In this document: one piece after another, positions 38,148 to 46,327 of the stretch
Numbering within the stretch: the stretch's first letter is position 1
Layout: each line of letters begins with the position of its first letter
Assembly: GCF_003963535.1 (NCBI RefSeq)
Contig: NZ_CP034539.1
Span: 1,550,001 to 1,614,000, forward strand
Reading direction: 5' to 3'
Source: Streptomyces cyaneochromogenes
GTDB lineage: Bacteria; Actinomycetota; Actinomycetes; Streptomycetales; Streptomycetaceae
DNA length: 64,000 nucleotides
Translations under genes and position numbers: made by a program
The notes under the pieces: generated by a model
What the model was told of the DNA's origin: nothing
Databases searched by the model: none
The model's input: only the letters and a program-made list of their open reading frames with translations

Positions 38148-39089
38148 TCAGGCCCCCTGAGGCTGGTGCTGCGGCTGGGTGGGCCGGGTGGTGAACTCGG
38201 CCTCGGTCGCGGTGAGATCGAAGTAGGCCTGCTCCAACGTCCCTTCCTCGGCAGCGAGTTCCAGGAGGGGTACGTGCGCCTCCGAGGCGATGCGGCCGAT
38301 GTCGTCCACGCGTGCGTGGTGCACGGTCCAGTGCCCGTCGTCGTGTTGGACGGCGTCGTGGCCGTGCCGGGCCAGGGCGGTCGTGAGCGCGACGGCGTCC
38401 GTGGTGCGGATGCGCACGCTCGGCCGCACGCGCGCGTCGATGAACTCCCGCATCGGGGTGTCGGCCAGCAGGCGCCCCCGGCCGAGGACCACGAGGTGGT
38501 CCGCGAAGGAGGCGGTCTCGTTCATGAGGTGGCTGGAGACGAGCACCGTCCGGCCCTCCCCCGCCAGGCGCCGCGTCAGGTCCCGGACCCAGACGATGCC
38601 TTCGGGGTCGAGGCCGTTGGACGGCTCGTCGAGCATGACCACCTCGGGGTCGCCCAGGAGTGCGGCGGCGATGCCGAGCCGCTGGCGCATGCCCAGCGAG
38701 TACGTCTTCACCCGGCGCCGCGCCACCGACGCGAGCCCCGTCTCCTCCAGCACCTCGTCGACGCGTGCGCTCGGGATGCGGTTGCCGGCCGCCAGAACGC
38801 GCAGATGGTCGCGGGCGGTGCGGGAGCCGTGCGCGGCCCCGGCGTCGAGCAACGCGCCGACGTGGCGCAGGGGTTCACGCAGGGTCGCGTAGGGGCGGCC
38901 GCCGAGGGTGGCGGTGCCGGAGGTCGGCCGGTCGAGGCCGAGCACGAGCCGCATGGTGGTGGACTTTCCGGCGCCGTTGGGGCCGAGGAAGCCGGTGACA
39001 CGGCCGGGGAGGACGGTGAAGGTGAGGTCGTCCACGGCTCGTCGGCTGCCGAACTCCTTGGTGAGGGCCTGGACTTCGATGCTGGTCAT
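38148..39089 (-). CDS. ABC transporter ATP-binding protein (drug/bacteriocin-export type)
   Basis: 313 residues. Walker A GPNGAGKST, signature YSLGMRQRLGIAAAL, Walker B VVMLDEPSNGLDPEG and switch SSHLMNE. The C-terminal 90 residues are the extra domain of DrrA/BcrA-like ATPases. The frame is open far upstream; ATG 39089 is the first start that fits. Divergent from a two-component system, so this exporter may be its target. Confidence 0.92.
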   Translation of the reverse strand: MTSIEVQALTKEFGSRRAVDDLTFTVLPGRVTGFLGPNGAGKSTTMRLVLGLDRPTSGTATLGGRPYATLREPLRHVGALLDAGAAHGSRTARDHLRVLAAGNRIPSARVDEVLEETGLASVARRRVKTYSLGMRQRLGIAAALLGDPEVVMLDEPSNGLDPEGIVWVRDLTRRLAGEGRTVLVSSHLMNETASFADHLVVLGRGRLLADTPMREFIDARVRPSVRIRTTDAVALTTALARHGHDAVQHDDGHWTVHHARVDDIGRIASEAHVPLLELAAEEGTLEQAYFDLTATEAEFTTRPTQPQHQPQGA

Positions 39090-39145
39090 GGCAGCAGCCT
39101 GGCCGCCGGGGCGGCCGCGGGTCCTCCCTCGCGGGTGGAGATCGT

Positions 39146-39187
39146 CTCCCCCGTGCGGGGGAGGCTCGTTGTCAGTGGCGGCTGACA
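39146..39187. promoter_or_regulatory. Two inverted repeats between ABC exporter and two-component system
   Basis: CTCCCCC-N4-GGGGGAG (39146-39163) and TGTCAG-N6-CTGACA (39170-39187), both perfect. The second is 11 bp before the kinase ATG and is a candidate site for the adjacent response regulator. Confidence 0.6.
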
Positions 39188-39197
39188 CGATGACGCA

Positions 39198-40364
39198 ATG
39201 GCCCGCTTGCTGCGCCCGTTCGGCCGGGCGGTTACGTACACACGGTGGCTGCATCTGTTCATCGCCGTCGTGTGGCCGAGCATGTGGTTGTTCGTCCGGG
39301 AAGAGTGGTGGATCTGGCTGGTGGCGGCCGTGGCGCTCGCCCCCGCCGGTCTGGTGCCCGCGATGCGCACCGTGGAGGGGCTGCAGGCGAGGCTGCTGCT
39401 GACCGGTCACGGGCCTGACGGCGGGAGCGCCGACATCGTCGTCGCTCCGTCCGCCACCTGGACCGACCGGGGGCGGCTCGTCGTGTGGCTGGAGGCGCGG
39501 CTGCTGCTCGGGTACGCGACCGCGACGGTCAGCGCCCAACTGCTCTTCGCCACGGTGGACTTGCTGTGGGCGCCGTTCGGCCGTGACTTCGACGAGGGCC
39601 GACTGCTCCTTCAGGGCCACGCATGGTGGCAGTTGCTGCTCGTGCCCCTGCCGCTGGCCGCCCTGGCGGTGACCGTGGTCGCCTCGGGCCACCTCATCAC
39701 CGCACTCGCCCTCCGGCTCCTGGGCCCCTCACCGGCGGAGCGCCTCGCCGCCCTCGAGGAGCGCACCGAGCAGCTTCTGGAACGCACCCGTATCGCCCGC
39801 GAGCTCCACGACTCCATCGGCCATGCCCTGACCGTGGCCGTCGTCCAGGCGGGCGCGGCCCGCGCGGCCGGCGATCCCGCCTTCACCGACCGTGCCCTGG
39901 ACGCCATCGAGGAGACGGGCAGGGCCGCCCTGGAGGATCTGGAGCGCGTCCTCGGCATCCTGCGCGAGTCGGAGCGGCCGGTCAGCAGCCGGCCCACGCT
40001 CACGGACGCCGACCGCCTGCTGGAGTCCGCACGGGCCTCCGGCGCGAAGGTCGACGTCGACATGAGCGGACCGTTGGACACCGTGCCCGGCCCGGTCTCC
40101 CGGGAGGGCTATCGCATCCTCCAGGAGTCGCTGACGAATGTGCTGCGGCATGCCGGGTCCGTTCCGGCCCGGGTCCGCATCGCCGTCGTAGGCGGCACGC
40201 TCACCCTTGAGATCCGCAATCCGCTCACCGCCGACATACCCGGGCCCGGCAGTGGCAGCGGCCTGCGTGGCATACGCGAGCGCGCCGCCCTGCTGGGCGG
40301 ACACGCGCGGACCGGCCCCGACCAAGGTGACTGGCAGGTACATGTAGAGCTGCCGCTGAGTTGA
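39198..40364 (+). CDS. NarL-type sensor histidine kinase
   Basis: 388 residues. Four N-terminal membrane helices (about 17-55 and 100-180), dimerisation helix with phospho-acceptor His204 (ARELHDSIGHALT), N-box LQESLTNVLRHA and G-box GSGLRGIRERAALLGG. The ATG has no clear ribosome site. Pairs with the response regulator 14 bp downstream. Confidence 0.93.
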   Translation: MARLLRPFGRAVTYTRWLHLFIAVVWPSMWLFVREEWWIWLVAAVALAPAGLVPAMRTVEGLQARLLLTGHGPDGGSADIVVAPSATWTDRGRLVVWLEARLLLGYATATVSAQLLFATVDLLWAPFGRDFDEGRLLLQGHAWWQLLLVPLPLAALAVTVVASGHLITALALRLLGPSPAERLAALEERTEQLLERTRIARELHDSIGHALTVAVVQAGAARAAGDPAFTDRALDAIEETGRAALEDLERVLGILRESERPVSSRPTLTDADRLLESARASGAKVDVDMSGPLDTVPGPVSREGYRILQESLTNVLRHAGSVPARVRIAVVGGTLTLEIRNPLTADIPGPGSGSGLRGIRERAALLGGHARTGPDQGDWQVHVELPLS

Positions 40365-40378
40365 TCTAGGCTGGCCGG

Positions 40379-41041
40379 ATGCCGGTCACCGTTCTCCTCG
40401 TCGACGACGAACCCCTCGTACGCGCCGGTCTGCGGGCCGTGCTGGAGGCGCAGCCCGACATCGAGGTCGTCGGGGAGGCGGCCGACGGGGCGGCCGTGAT
40501 TCCACTGGTGCGGCAACTGCGGCCCGACGTGGTCGCCATGGATGTACGGATGCCGTTGCTGGACGGGATCGAGGCCACGCGCGCGGTGCTGCGGACGGTC
40601 GACGAGCCGCCGAAGATCCTGGTCGTCACGACCTTCGAGAACGACGAGTACGTGTACGAGGCGCTGCGGGCCGGCGCGGACGGCTTCCTGCTCAAGCGGG
40701 CCCGGCCCGCCGAGATCGTGCACGCGGTGCGGCTCGTCGCCGAGGGCGAGTCCCTGCTGTTCCCGGCCTCCGTACGGCAGCTCGCCGCGCAGTACGGGGA
40801 GGACGGCGGGAACCGGGCGGCCCGCGCCCTGCTGGAGCGGGCCCGGCTGACCGAGCGGGAGGCCGAGGTGCTGCGGCTGGTGGCACGGGGTCTGTCGAAC
40901 GCGGAGATCGCCGCCCGGCTCGTGGTCGGGACCGAGACGGTCAAGTCGCATGTGAGTGCCGTCCTGGCGAAGCTGGGGGCGCGGGATCGCACGCAGGCGG
41001 TGATCACCGCGTACGAGTCGGGGTTCGTGGCGCCGGGGTGA
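40379..41041 (+). CDS. NarL/LuxR-family response regulator
   Basis: 220 residues. Receiver with acidic pocket LVDDEPLV, phosphorylated Asp55 (AMDVRMP), Lys in LLKRARP, then LuxR HTH ([22 protein letters not shown]). Acts with the upstream kinase; likely targets are its own operon and the divergent ABC exporter. Confidence 0.95.
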   Translation: MPVTVLLVDDEPLVRAGLRAVLEAQPDIEVVGEAADGAAVIPLVRQLRPDVVAMDVRMPLLDGIEATRAVLRTVDEPPKILVVTTFENDEYVYEALRAGADGFLLKRARPAEIVHAVRLVAEGESLLFPASVRQLAAQYGEDGGNRAARALLERARLTEREAEVLRLVARGLSNAEIAARLVVGTETVKSHVSAVLAKLGARDRTQAVITAYESGFVAPG

Positions 41042-41162
41042 TCCGGGCTGCGCGCCACCGCCGGGGCCCGGGCCGGGCGGTCGGTGAGTGCCCACCACTC
41101 GCCGGGGTCGGCCACGGCGAGTACCATCCGGCCAACATGCGCACGAGCTGGGAGGACGGACG

Positions 41163-42320
41163 TTGCCGCGGCTGACCGGCGGGGATCCCTCGCTGCTGCG
41201 AAGGATCAACTCCGCGGTGGTGCTGCACGCGTTGCGTGCCACGGACGCCGCGACGCTGACGGAGATCACCCGGGTGACCGGACTGTCCCGGCCCACCGTC
41301 GAGGGCGTGGTCGAGGGGCTCATCGAGGCGGGTTACGTCGTCGAGAAGGCGGCCGACGAGAGTGTCGTACGGCGTCAGGGGCGGCCCGCACGGCGGTTCC
41401 GGTTCCGGGCCGAGGCGGGTCATCTGCTGGGTCTGGACATCGGGGCGCATCGGGTCGCCGCGCTCCTGGCCGATCTGGACGGCCGGGTGCTCGGCTCGAT
41501 CGCCAAGGACGTCGACGAGACGGCTCCGGCCGACGAGCGGCTCGAACGGGTGCGTACGGCGGTTGCCGAACTGCTGCGCCGGGCCGGTGTCGCGCGCGGC
41601 TCGCTGCGGGCCGTGGGGGTGGCGACGCCGGGCATCGTGGACGCGGACGGCACCGTGCGGCTGGGCGCGGCGCTGCCCGAGTGGACGGGGCTGCGGCTGG
41701 GCGAGCGGCTGAGCCGGTCCTTCAAGTGCCCGGTCCTGGTCGAGAACGACGCCAACGCTGCGGCGGTCGCCGAGCACTGGAAGGGCTCGGCCACCGAGTC
41801 CGACGACGTGGTGTTCGTGCTGGCGGGGCTGAGCCCCGGTGCCGGTTCGCTGATCGGCGGGCAGTTGCACCGGGGGTTCGGCGGTGCGGCCGGCGAGATC
41901 GGCGCGCTGCATCTGCTGGGCCGGGAGGTGACCCCGGAGACCCTGCTGTCCACCACCGACGAGCCATTGCGCCCGCTCGACGAGCGCGCCGTCGCCAAGG
42001 TCTTCGCACAGGCCCGTGAGGGCGACGAGCGGGCCCGCGCGGCGGTCGACCGCTTCATCCAGCGCCTCGTGCACGACGTGGCCGCCCTCGTCCTGGCCCT
42101 CGACCCCGAGCTGGTCGTCATCGGCGGCTGGGCGTCCGGCCTGGACGGCGTACTGGAGCCGCTGCGACGCGAACTGGCCCGCTACTGCCTGCGCCCGCCG
42201 AAGGTCGCCCTGTCCCTCCTCGGCGAGGCCGCGGTGGCCACGGGCGCGCTGCGGCTCGCGCTCGACCATGTGGAGGAGCAGCTGTTCGCGGTGGAGGGGA
42301 CGGTGACGGGGCGGCGCTGA
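41163..42320 (+). CDS. ROK-family transcriptional regulator
   Basis: 385 residues. N-terminal winged HTH (TLTEITRVTGLSRPTVEGVVE) plus sugar-kinase-like ROK domain: LGLDIGAHRVAALLADLDG, VGVATPGIVD, ENDANAAAVAEHW. The usual zinc motif (CxCGxxGC) and the His of ExGH are absent (AGEIGALHLLGR), so it is unlikely to be a sugar kinase. TTG 41163 has GGAGGA 6 bp upstream and is preferred to ATG 41088. Confidence 0.88.
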   Translation: MPRLTGGDPSLLRRINSAVVLHALRATDAATLTEITRVTGLSRPTVEGVVEGLIEAGYVVEKAADESVVRRQGRPARRFRFRAEAGHLLGLDIGAHRVAALLADLDGRVLGSIAKDVDETAPADERLERVRTAVAELLRRAGVARGSLRAVGVATPGIVDADGTVRLGAALPEWTGLRLGERLSRSFKCPVLVENDANAAAVAEHWKGSATESDDVVFVLAGLSPGAGSLIGGQLHRGFGGAAGEIGALHLLGREVTPETLLSTTDEPLRPLDERAVAKVFAQAREGDERARAAVDRFIQRLVHDVAALVLALDPELVVIGGWASGLDGVLEPLRRELARYCLRPPKVALSLLGEAAVATGALRLALDHVEEQLFAVEGTVTGRR

Positions 42321-42368
42321 GACGGTCGCCGGTCGGCCGTCCGCGGTGCGACGGAGTCCGTGGCCGTA

Positions 42369-42409
42369 CATGCCGCGCGCCCCGGAGTGGATCCGGGGCG
42401 CGCGGCATG
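42369..42409. terminator. Bidirectional terminator
   Basis: Perfect 17-bp stem CATGCCGCGCGCCCCGG with its complement and a 7-nt loop, between converging ROK and GntR genes. Confidence 0.9.
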
Positions 42410-42423
42410 TTCCGGTACGGCGG

Positions 42424-43185
42424 TCAGGACGCCCGGCGCTCCGGGTCCTGGTGGATCTCCACGCCGCCGGAGTCGCCGAAGGTCAGCCGGCAGGTGTCCG
42501 CGCGGTACGTGGCGACGGAGAGCGCGGCGGTGCGGCCATCGGCGAGGTAGCGGGTGGTCACGACGAGGACGGGCGCTCCCGGGAGCCGGTCCAGCTCCTT
42601 GGCGTCGTCGGCGCGGGCCGAGCCCAGCTCGACGGCGCTCTCCTGGCCCTCCAGGTCCAGTCGCTGCAACTCGCGCAGCACGGCACGCGCGCGTGCCGCT
42701 CCGGACGGGGCGTCGATGGCGGAGAGGTCGGGCACCGACGACTGCGGGATGTAGAGCAGCTCGGCGGCGACGGGCTGGCCGTGCGTCACGCGGGAGCGGC
42801 GCACCGTGTGCACGGGCTCGTCGCGCCCGCTCTCCAGGGCGTCCGCGACGGACGCGGGCGGCACCGCCTGCGTGCAGTCCGCGGGCTGCCAGACGTCGTC
42901 GGACGCGCCCGGCCAGGCATGCTGCTCGGTGCCGACGGCCACGCCCACGCGCGGCGGCGCGACGGTCGTACCGACACCGCGGCGGCGCTGCAGCCTGCCC
43001 TCCAGCTCCAGTTGCTCCAGGGCTTGGCGGAGCGTGGCCCGGGCGACGCCGAAGCGGGCGGCCAGGTCGCGCTCGTTGGGCAGGATCTCGCCCACGGTGA
43101 ATTCGGAGTCCAGTGCCTCACTGAGCACGGTCCTCAGGTGCCAGTACTTCGGTTCCGGCACCGATTCCAGCTGCGTGGTCCCCAC
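42424..43185 (-). CDS. GntR-family regulator (HutC subfamily)
   Basis: 253 residues. Winged HTH about 28-75 (LPNERDLAARFGVARATLRQALEQLE is one helix-turn-helix run) and a UTRA effector domain to the end (VLVVTTRYLADG). Preceded by a good promoter at 43263-43291. Effector unknown; HutC-type members respond to sugars, sugar phosphates or imidazoles. Confidence 0.92.
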   Translation of the reverse strand: MGTTQLESVPEPKYWHLRTVLSEALDSEFTVGEILPNERDLAARFGVARATLRQALEQLELEGRLQRRRGVGTTVAPPRVGVAVGTEQHAWPGASDDVWQPADCTQAVPPASVADALESGRDEPVHTVRRSRVTHGQPVAAELLYIPQSSVPDLSAIDAPSGAARARAVLRELQRLDLEGQESAVELGSARADDAKELDRLPGAPVLVVTTRYLADGRTAALSVATYRADTCRLTFGDSGGVEIHQDPERRAS

Positions 43186-43262
43186 CCTGTCCTCCGCAAT
43201 CGCCGTGGCCCAGCGGCGTTTTAGCGCCCTTGTTTATTAAAGGTTGTTGCACTTTCTCTGCG

Positions 43263-43291
43263 ACCATAGGACGGCCCTCAACCTTGGTCAA
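43263..43291 (-). promoter_or_regulatory. gntR promoter
   Basis: On the minus strand TTGACC, 17-bp spacer, TATGGT. Downstream the AT-rich TTTATTAAA (43233-43241) sits in the leader and could be the GntR site. Confidence 0.7.
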
Positions 43292-43388
43292 TACCAATCC
43301 TCCATCCCATGTGGACGATGCACGCATGTGGCTCGGGAGCGTTCACGGCGTGTTCGCGCAAGACCGTCTCTTTGACATGCCGGTAAAA

Positions 43389-43408
43389 CCCCCGTCGCAC
43401 GACGGGGG
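43389..43408 (-). terminator. Terminator after the ECF sigma gene
   Basis: CCCCCGTCG-CA-CGACGGGGG, perfect 9-bp stem, 54 bp beyond the sigma-gene stop and reading leftward. A 16-bp sequence GGCGGTGTGGCCCTAC is directly repeated at 43425 and 43450, the second copy covering the sigma-gene stop. Confidence 0.7.
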
Positions 43409-43461
43409 CGTCACCGGGGGGGGAGGCGGTGTGGCCCTACTCGGCGGCCGGCGGTGTGGCC

Positions 43462-44349
43462 CTACGCGGTGGCCAGGGAGTGCAGCTTGTCAGGGTTGCG
43501 GATGATGTAAACCGCCTGGACGCGCCCGTCCGCCACATCGAGCTGGAAGACCGAGTCGGGCTTGCCCCCGGACAGGGCCAGCACCGCGGGCCCGCCGTTG
43601 ATCTCCAGGAAGCGCCAGGAGACGTCGGGGACTCCACCCTTGCGTGCGGCACCGACGATGAAGCGGCCCACCTTGTCGGCCGTCTCCAGGACACGCACCG
43701 GCGCCTTGGCCTTTCCGCCGCTGTCGCCGACGAGGCGGACGTCCGGGGCGAGCAGTGACATGAGCCCCTCCAGGTCGCCGCCCTCGGCCGCGGCCAGGAA
43801 CCGCTCGGTGAGGTCGCGGCGCTGGGTGGGGTCGACCTCGTAGCGGGGCCGCCGCTCGTCGACGTGCTTGCGGGCCCGCCCGGCGAGTTGGCGCACCGCC
43901 GCCTCGCCGCGGTCGAGCATGGCGGCGATGTCCGCGTACGGGTAGCCGAAGGCCTCCCGCAGGACGAACACCGCGCGTTCCAGGGGCGACAGGGACTCCA
44001 TGACGACGAGGACGGCGAGGGAGACGGAGTCGGCGAGGACGGCGCGCTCCGCGGTGTCCGGGACGGTGTCCCCGATGTCGGTGACGTACGGCTCCGGCAG
44101 CCACGGGCCGACGTAGGTCTCGCCCCGCGCCTTGACCTGGCGCAGCCGGTCGATGGCGAGGCGGGTGGTGACGCGCACCAGGTAGGCGCGCGGTTCGCGC
44201 ACCTCGGACCGGTCGGCGCCGGACCAGCGCAGCCAGGCCTCCTGCACCACGTCCTCCGCGTCCGCGACGCGGCCGAGCATGCGGTAGGCGACCCCCAGGA
44301 GGACGGGGCGGTGCTCTTCGAAGACGTCGGTCTCGGTTTCGGTGGTCAC
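43462..44349 (-). CDS. ECF41-type RNA polymerase sigma factor with SnoaL-like extension
   Basis: 295 residues. Region 2 (EDVVQEAWLRWSG) about 10-75, region 4 (LSPLERAVFVLREAFGYPYADIA) about 115-165, and a C-terminal NTF2/SnoaL-like domain of about 120 residues ending VYIIRNPDKLHSL. The NPDKL motif is the ECF41 hallmark and the extension controls activity in place of an anti-sigma factor. GTG 44349 starts the family N-terminus. The usual ECF41 partner gene (COE-type oxidoreductase) is not here; an alpha/beta hydrolase is divergent instead. Confidence 0.92.
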   Translation of the reverse strand: MTTETETDVFEEHRPVLLGVAYRMLGRVADAEDVVQEAWLRWSGADRSEVREPRAYLVRVTTRLAIDRLRQVKARGETYVGPWLPEPYVTDIGDTVPDTAERAVLADSVSLAVLVVMESLSPLERAVFVLREAFGYPYADIAAMLDRGEAAVRQLAGRARKHVDERRPRYEVDPTQRRDLTERFLAAAEGGDLEGLMSLLAPDVRLVGDSGGKAKAPVRVLETADKVGRFIVGAARKGGVPDVSWRFLEINGGPAVLALSGGKPDSVFQLDVADGRVQAVYIIRNPDKLHSLATA

Positions 44350-44485
44350 TTGACCATCCCAGCCGACGCGTCCGGCGGTGTCCAGGCGAAATCGGCTCCC
44401 CCCCGGGGGCCCGCGCGTCCAACCTCGTGACACGCAGGGCGCGTTGGGGGACCGCGCACCGGCCGTGATCGGCGGCGAGCAAGGT

Positions 44486-44507
44486 CTACCCGTCGGTAGC
44501 AATTGCT
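44486..44507. promoter_or_regulatory. Adjacent palindromes between ECF41 and hydrolase genes
   Basis: CTACC-CGTC-GGTAG (44486-44499) and AGCAATTGCT (44498-44507), the latter a perfect 10-bp palindrome. They lie 64-85 bp before the hydrolase ATG. Binding protein unknown. Confidence 0.5.
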
Positions 44508-44570
44508 GACAAGCTGTCTACGGCCGTCCGTCAGCGTGTCCCCGACCGTGTCCCAGACGAGGAGCACCCC

Positions 44571-45401
44571 ATGTCCGCCACCGTCTCCTTCCAGGTCCCC
44601 TCTCCCCGCGGCCCACAGAGCGTGACCGTCGACTACGCGCGTGTGGGGAGCGGTGAACCACTGCTCCTGCTGCACGGCATCGGTCACCACCGGCAGGTCT
44701 GGGACCCGGTGGTGGACATCCTCGCGACCGAGCGCGAGGTGATCTCCGTGGATCTGCCCGGGTTCGGGGCCTCTCCGGGACTGCCGGACGACCTCTCCTA
44801 CGACCTGGCCACGACGACGGCCGTGTTCGCCGCCTTCTGCGAGGCCGTGGAGCTCGATCGGCCGCATGTCGTGGGCAACTCGCTGGGCGGGCTGATCGCC
44901 CTGGAGCTGGGCCGCGAGAAGCTCGTGCGGTCCGTCACCGCCCTGTCCCCCGCCGGTTTCTGGTCCGAGGCCGAGCGGCGCTACGCCTTCGGCGTGCTGC
45001 TGGCGATGCGGCACATCTCCCGGCGGCTGCCGCTGCCGCTCGTGGAGCAGCTGTCCAGGTCGGCGGCCGGCCGTACGGTCCTGACGAGCTCGATCTACGC
45101 CCGTCCCGGCCGGCGGTCACCCGAGGCCGTGGTCGCCGAGACGCTCGCCCTGGCGCGGGCCACGGGATTCGACCAGACCCTCCGGGCCGGCCGCGCCGTG
45201 CAGTTCACCGACGACATCCCCGGGATCCCGGTCACCGTGGCGTGGGGCACCCGCGACCGGCTGCTCGTGCGCCGCCAAGGCGTGCGCGCCAAGCAGATCA
45301 TTCCCCGGGCCCGTCTCGTCCGGCTGCCCGGCTGCGGCCACTGCCCGATGAACGACGACCCGGCCCTGGTCGCGCGCGTCATTCTCGACGGCAGCCGCTG
45401 A
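44571..45401 (+). CDS. Alpha/beta-fold hydrolase
   Basis: 276 residues. Oxyanion LLLLHGIGHHRQVWD, DLPGFGASPG, nucleophile Ser in VVGNSLGGLIALELG, and catalytic His in GCGHCPMNDDP. No signal peptide. Its last 285 bp overlap, antisense, the C-terminal extension of the convergent EamA gene. Divergent from the ECF41 sigma gene, of which it may be a target. Confidence 0.9.
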   Translation: MSATVSFQVPSPRGPQSVTVDYARVGSGEPLLLLHGIGHHRQVWDPVVDILATEREVISVDLPGFGASPGLPDDLSYDLATTTAVFAAFCEAVELDRPHVVGNSLGGLIALELGREKLVRSVTALSPAGFWSEAERRYAFGVLLAMRHISRRLPLPLVEQLSRSAAGRTVLTSSIYARPGRRSPEAVVAETLALARATGFDQTLRAGRAVQFTDDIPGIPVTVAWGTRDRLLVRRQGVRAKQIIPRARLVRLPGCGHCPMNDDPALVARVILDGSR

Positions 45402-46280
45402 TCCGCGCGGACGCGTCAACGCGCCGGATCCCAGGGCGACTCCGGCGCCGACCAGGGCGCTGCCCAGGGCCTGGGCGGCGCCGTAGGAGCCGGTTCCGAC
45501 GAGCGGGGCGGTGCAGGCGGCGGAGACCGGGATGAGGCCGGAGAAGAGCGTGGCGCGCTCGGCGCCGATCCGCTGCATGCCCATGTACCAGCACACGAAG
45601 CCGACGACGGTCACGACCACGGCCTGCCACAGGAGGGCGGCGACTTCCGTGGTGTCGGGGCGGCGCAGCCACGCGGTGCCGTCGAGGAGCAGCCCGACCG
45701 CCGCCGACTCGACGGCGGCGATCCCGCACACCGTGGCGGACAGCAGCCGCGGGCCCAGAGGGCGCAGTACGGGCACGGCGAGGACCGCGAAACCGACCTC
45801 GCCGGCCAGCGCGCCCGCGGAGAAGGCGATGCCCGCGGCGTCCGCACGGCCCCAGCCCTGAACCGCGAACGCTCCGACGGCCACGAGCAACGCCCCGTAC
45901 AGGACCACACGTTCAGGCCGCCGCCCGTCCACCAGGGGCACGACGACGGCCACGACCACGGGCGCGCAGCCGACGAAGACGCCGGGAACCGCCGGTTCGG
46001 CGGTGCGCTCGGCCGCGATGACGGCCAGGTTGAAGCCGACCATGCCCACGGCAGCCAGCGCCGCGAGACGGACCCACTGACGGGCGGCGAGCGCCCGCAG
46101 CCGGGCCGGGGCGTCCCGTCCGGCCAGGGGGACGAGCAGAAGACAGGCGAGGGCGTAGCGCAGGAACTGGCCGCCGGCGTACGGGTACTCGCCGAGCAGG
46201 CTGTTGGCGGTGAAGGAGCCTCCGACGAGGACGCAGGCGAGGGCGGCGAGGAGGGCGCCGCGTGTGGTGGTGGCGTTCAT
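45117..46280 (-). CDS. EamA/DMT-family transporter with antisense C-terminal extension
   Basis: 387 residues, while the family has about 290-310. Ten membrane helices fit within residues 1-295, ending ALVGAGVALGSGALTRPRGS. From there the frame runs about 90 residues further, on the antisense strand of the hydrolase gene, with no membrane helix and no family match. This suggests loss of the original stop. Exports metabolites; divergent from a MocR regulator 47 bp away. Confidence 0.85.
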   Translation of the reverse strand: MNATTTRGALLAALACVLVGGSFTANSLLGEYPYAGGQFLRYALACLLLVPLAGRDAPARLRALAARQWVRLAALAAVGMVGFNLAVIAAERTAEPAVPGVFVGCAPVVVAVVVPLVDGRRPERVVLYGALLVAVGAFAVQGWGRADAAGIAFSAGALAGEVGFAVLAVPVLRPLGPRLLSATVCGIAAVESAAVGLLLDGTAWLRRPDTTEVAALLWQAVVVTVVGFVCWYMGMQRIGAERATLFSGLIPVSAACTAPLVGTGSYGAAQALGSALVGAGVALGSGALTRPRGSAAAVENDARDQGRVVVHRAVAAAGQPDETGPGNDLLGAHALAAHEQPVAGAPRHGDRDPGDVVGELHGAAGPEGLVESRGPRQGERLGDHGLG

Positions 46281-46304
46281 GGCAGCGACGCTAGGAACCG
46301 GCGC

Positions 46305-46326
46305 GGTCCGGTTTAAGGTCCACTTT
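46305..46326. promoter_or_regulatory. MocR/PdxR-type direct repeats
   Basis: On the minus strand AAAGTGGACC and AAACCGGACC, 12 bp apart and 8 of 10 identical. The same region has AACCGG-N6-CCGGTT (46296-46313). Known MocR/PdxR sites are direct repeats with AAGTGGAC-like cores. It sits between the EamA and MocR starts, 2 bp before the MocR ATG. Confidence 0.6.
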
Positions 46327-46327
46327 C

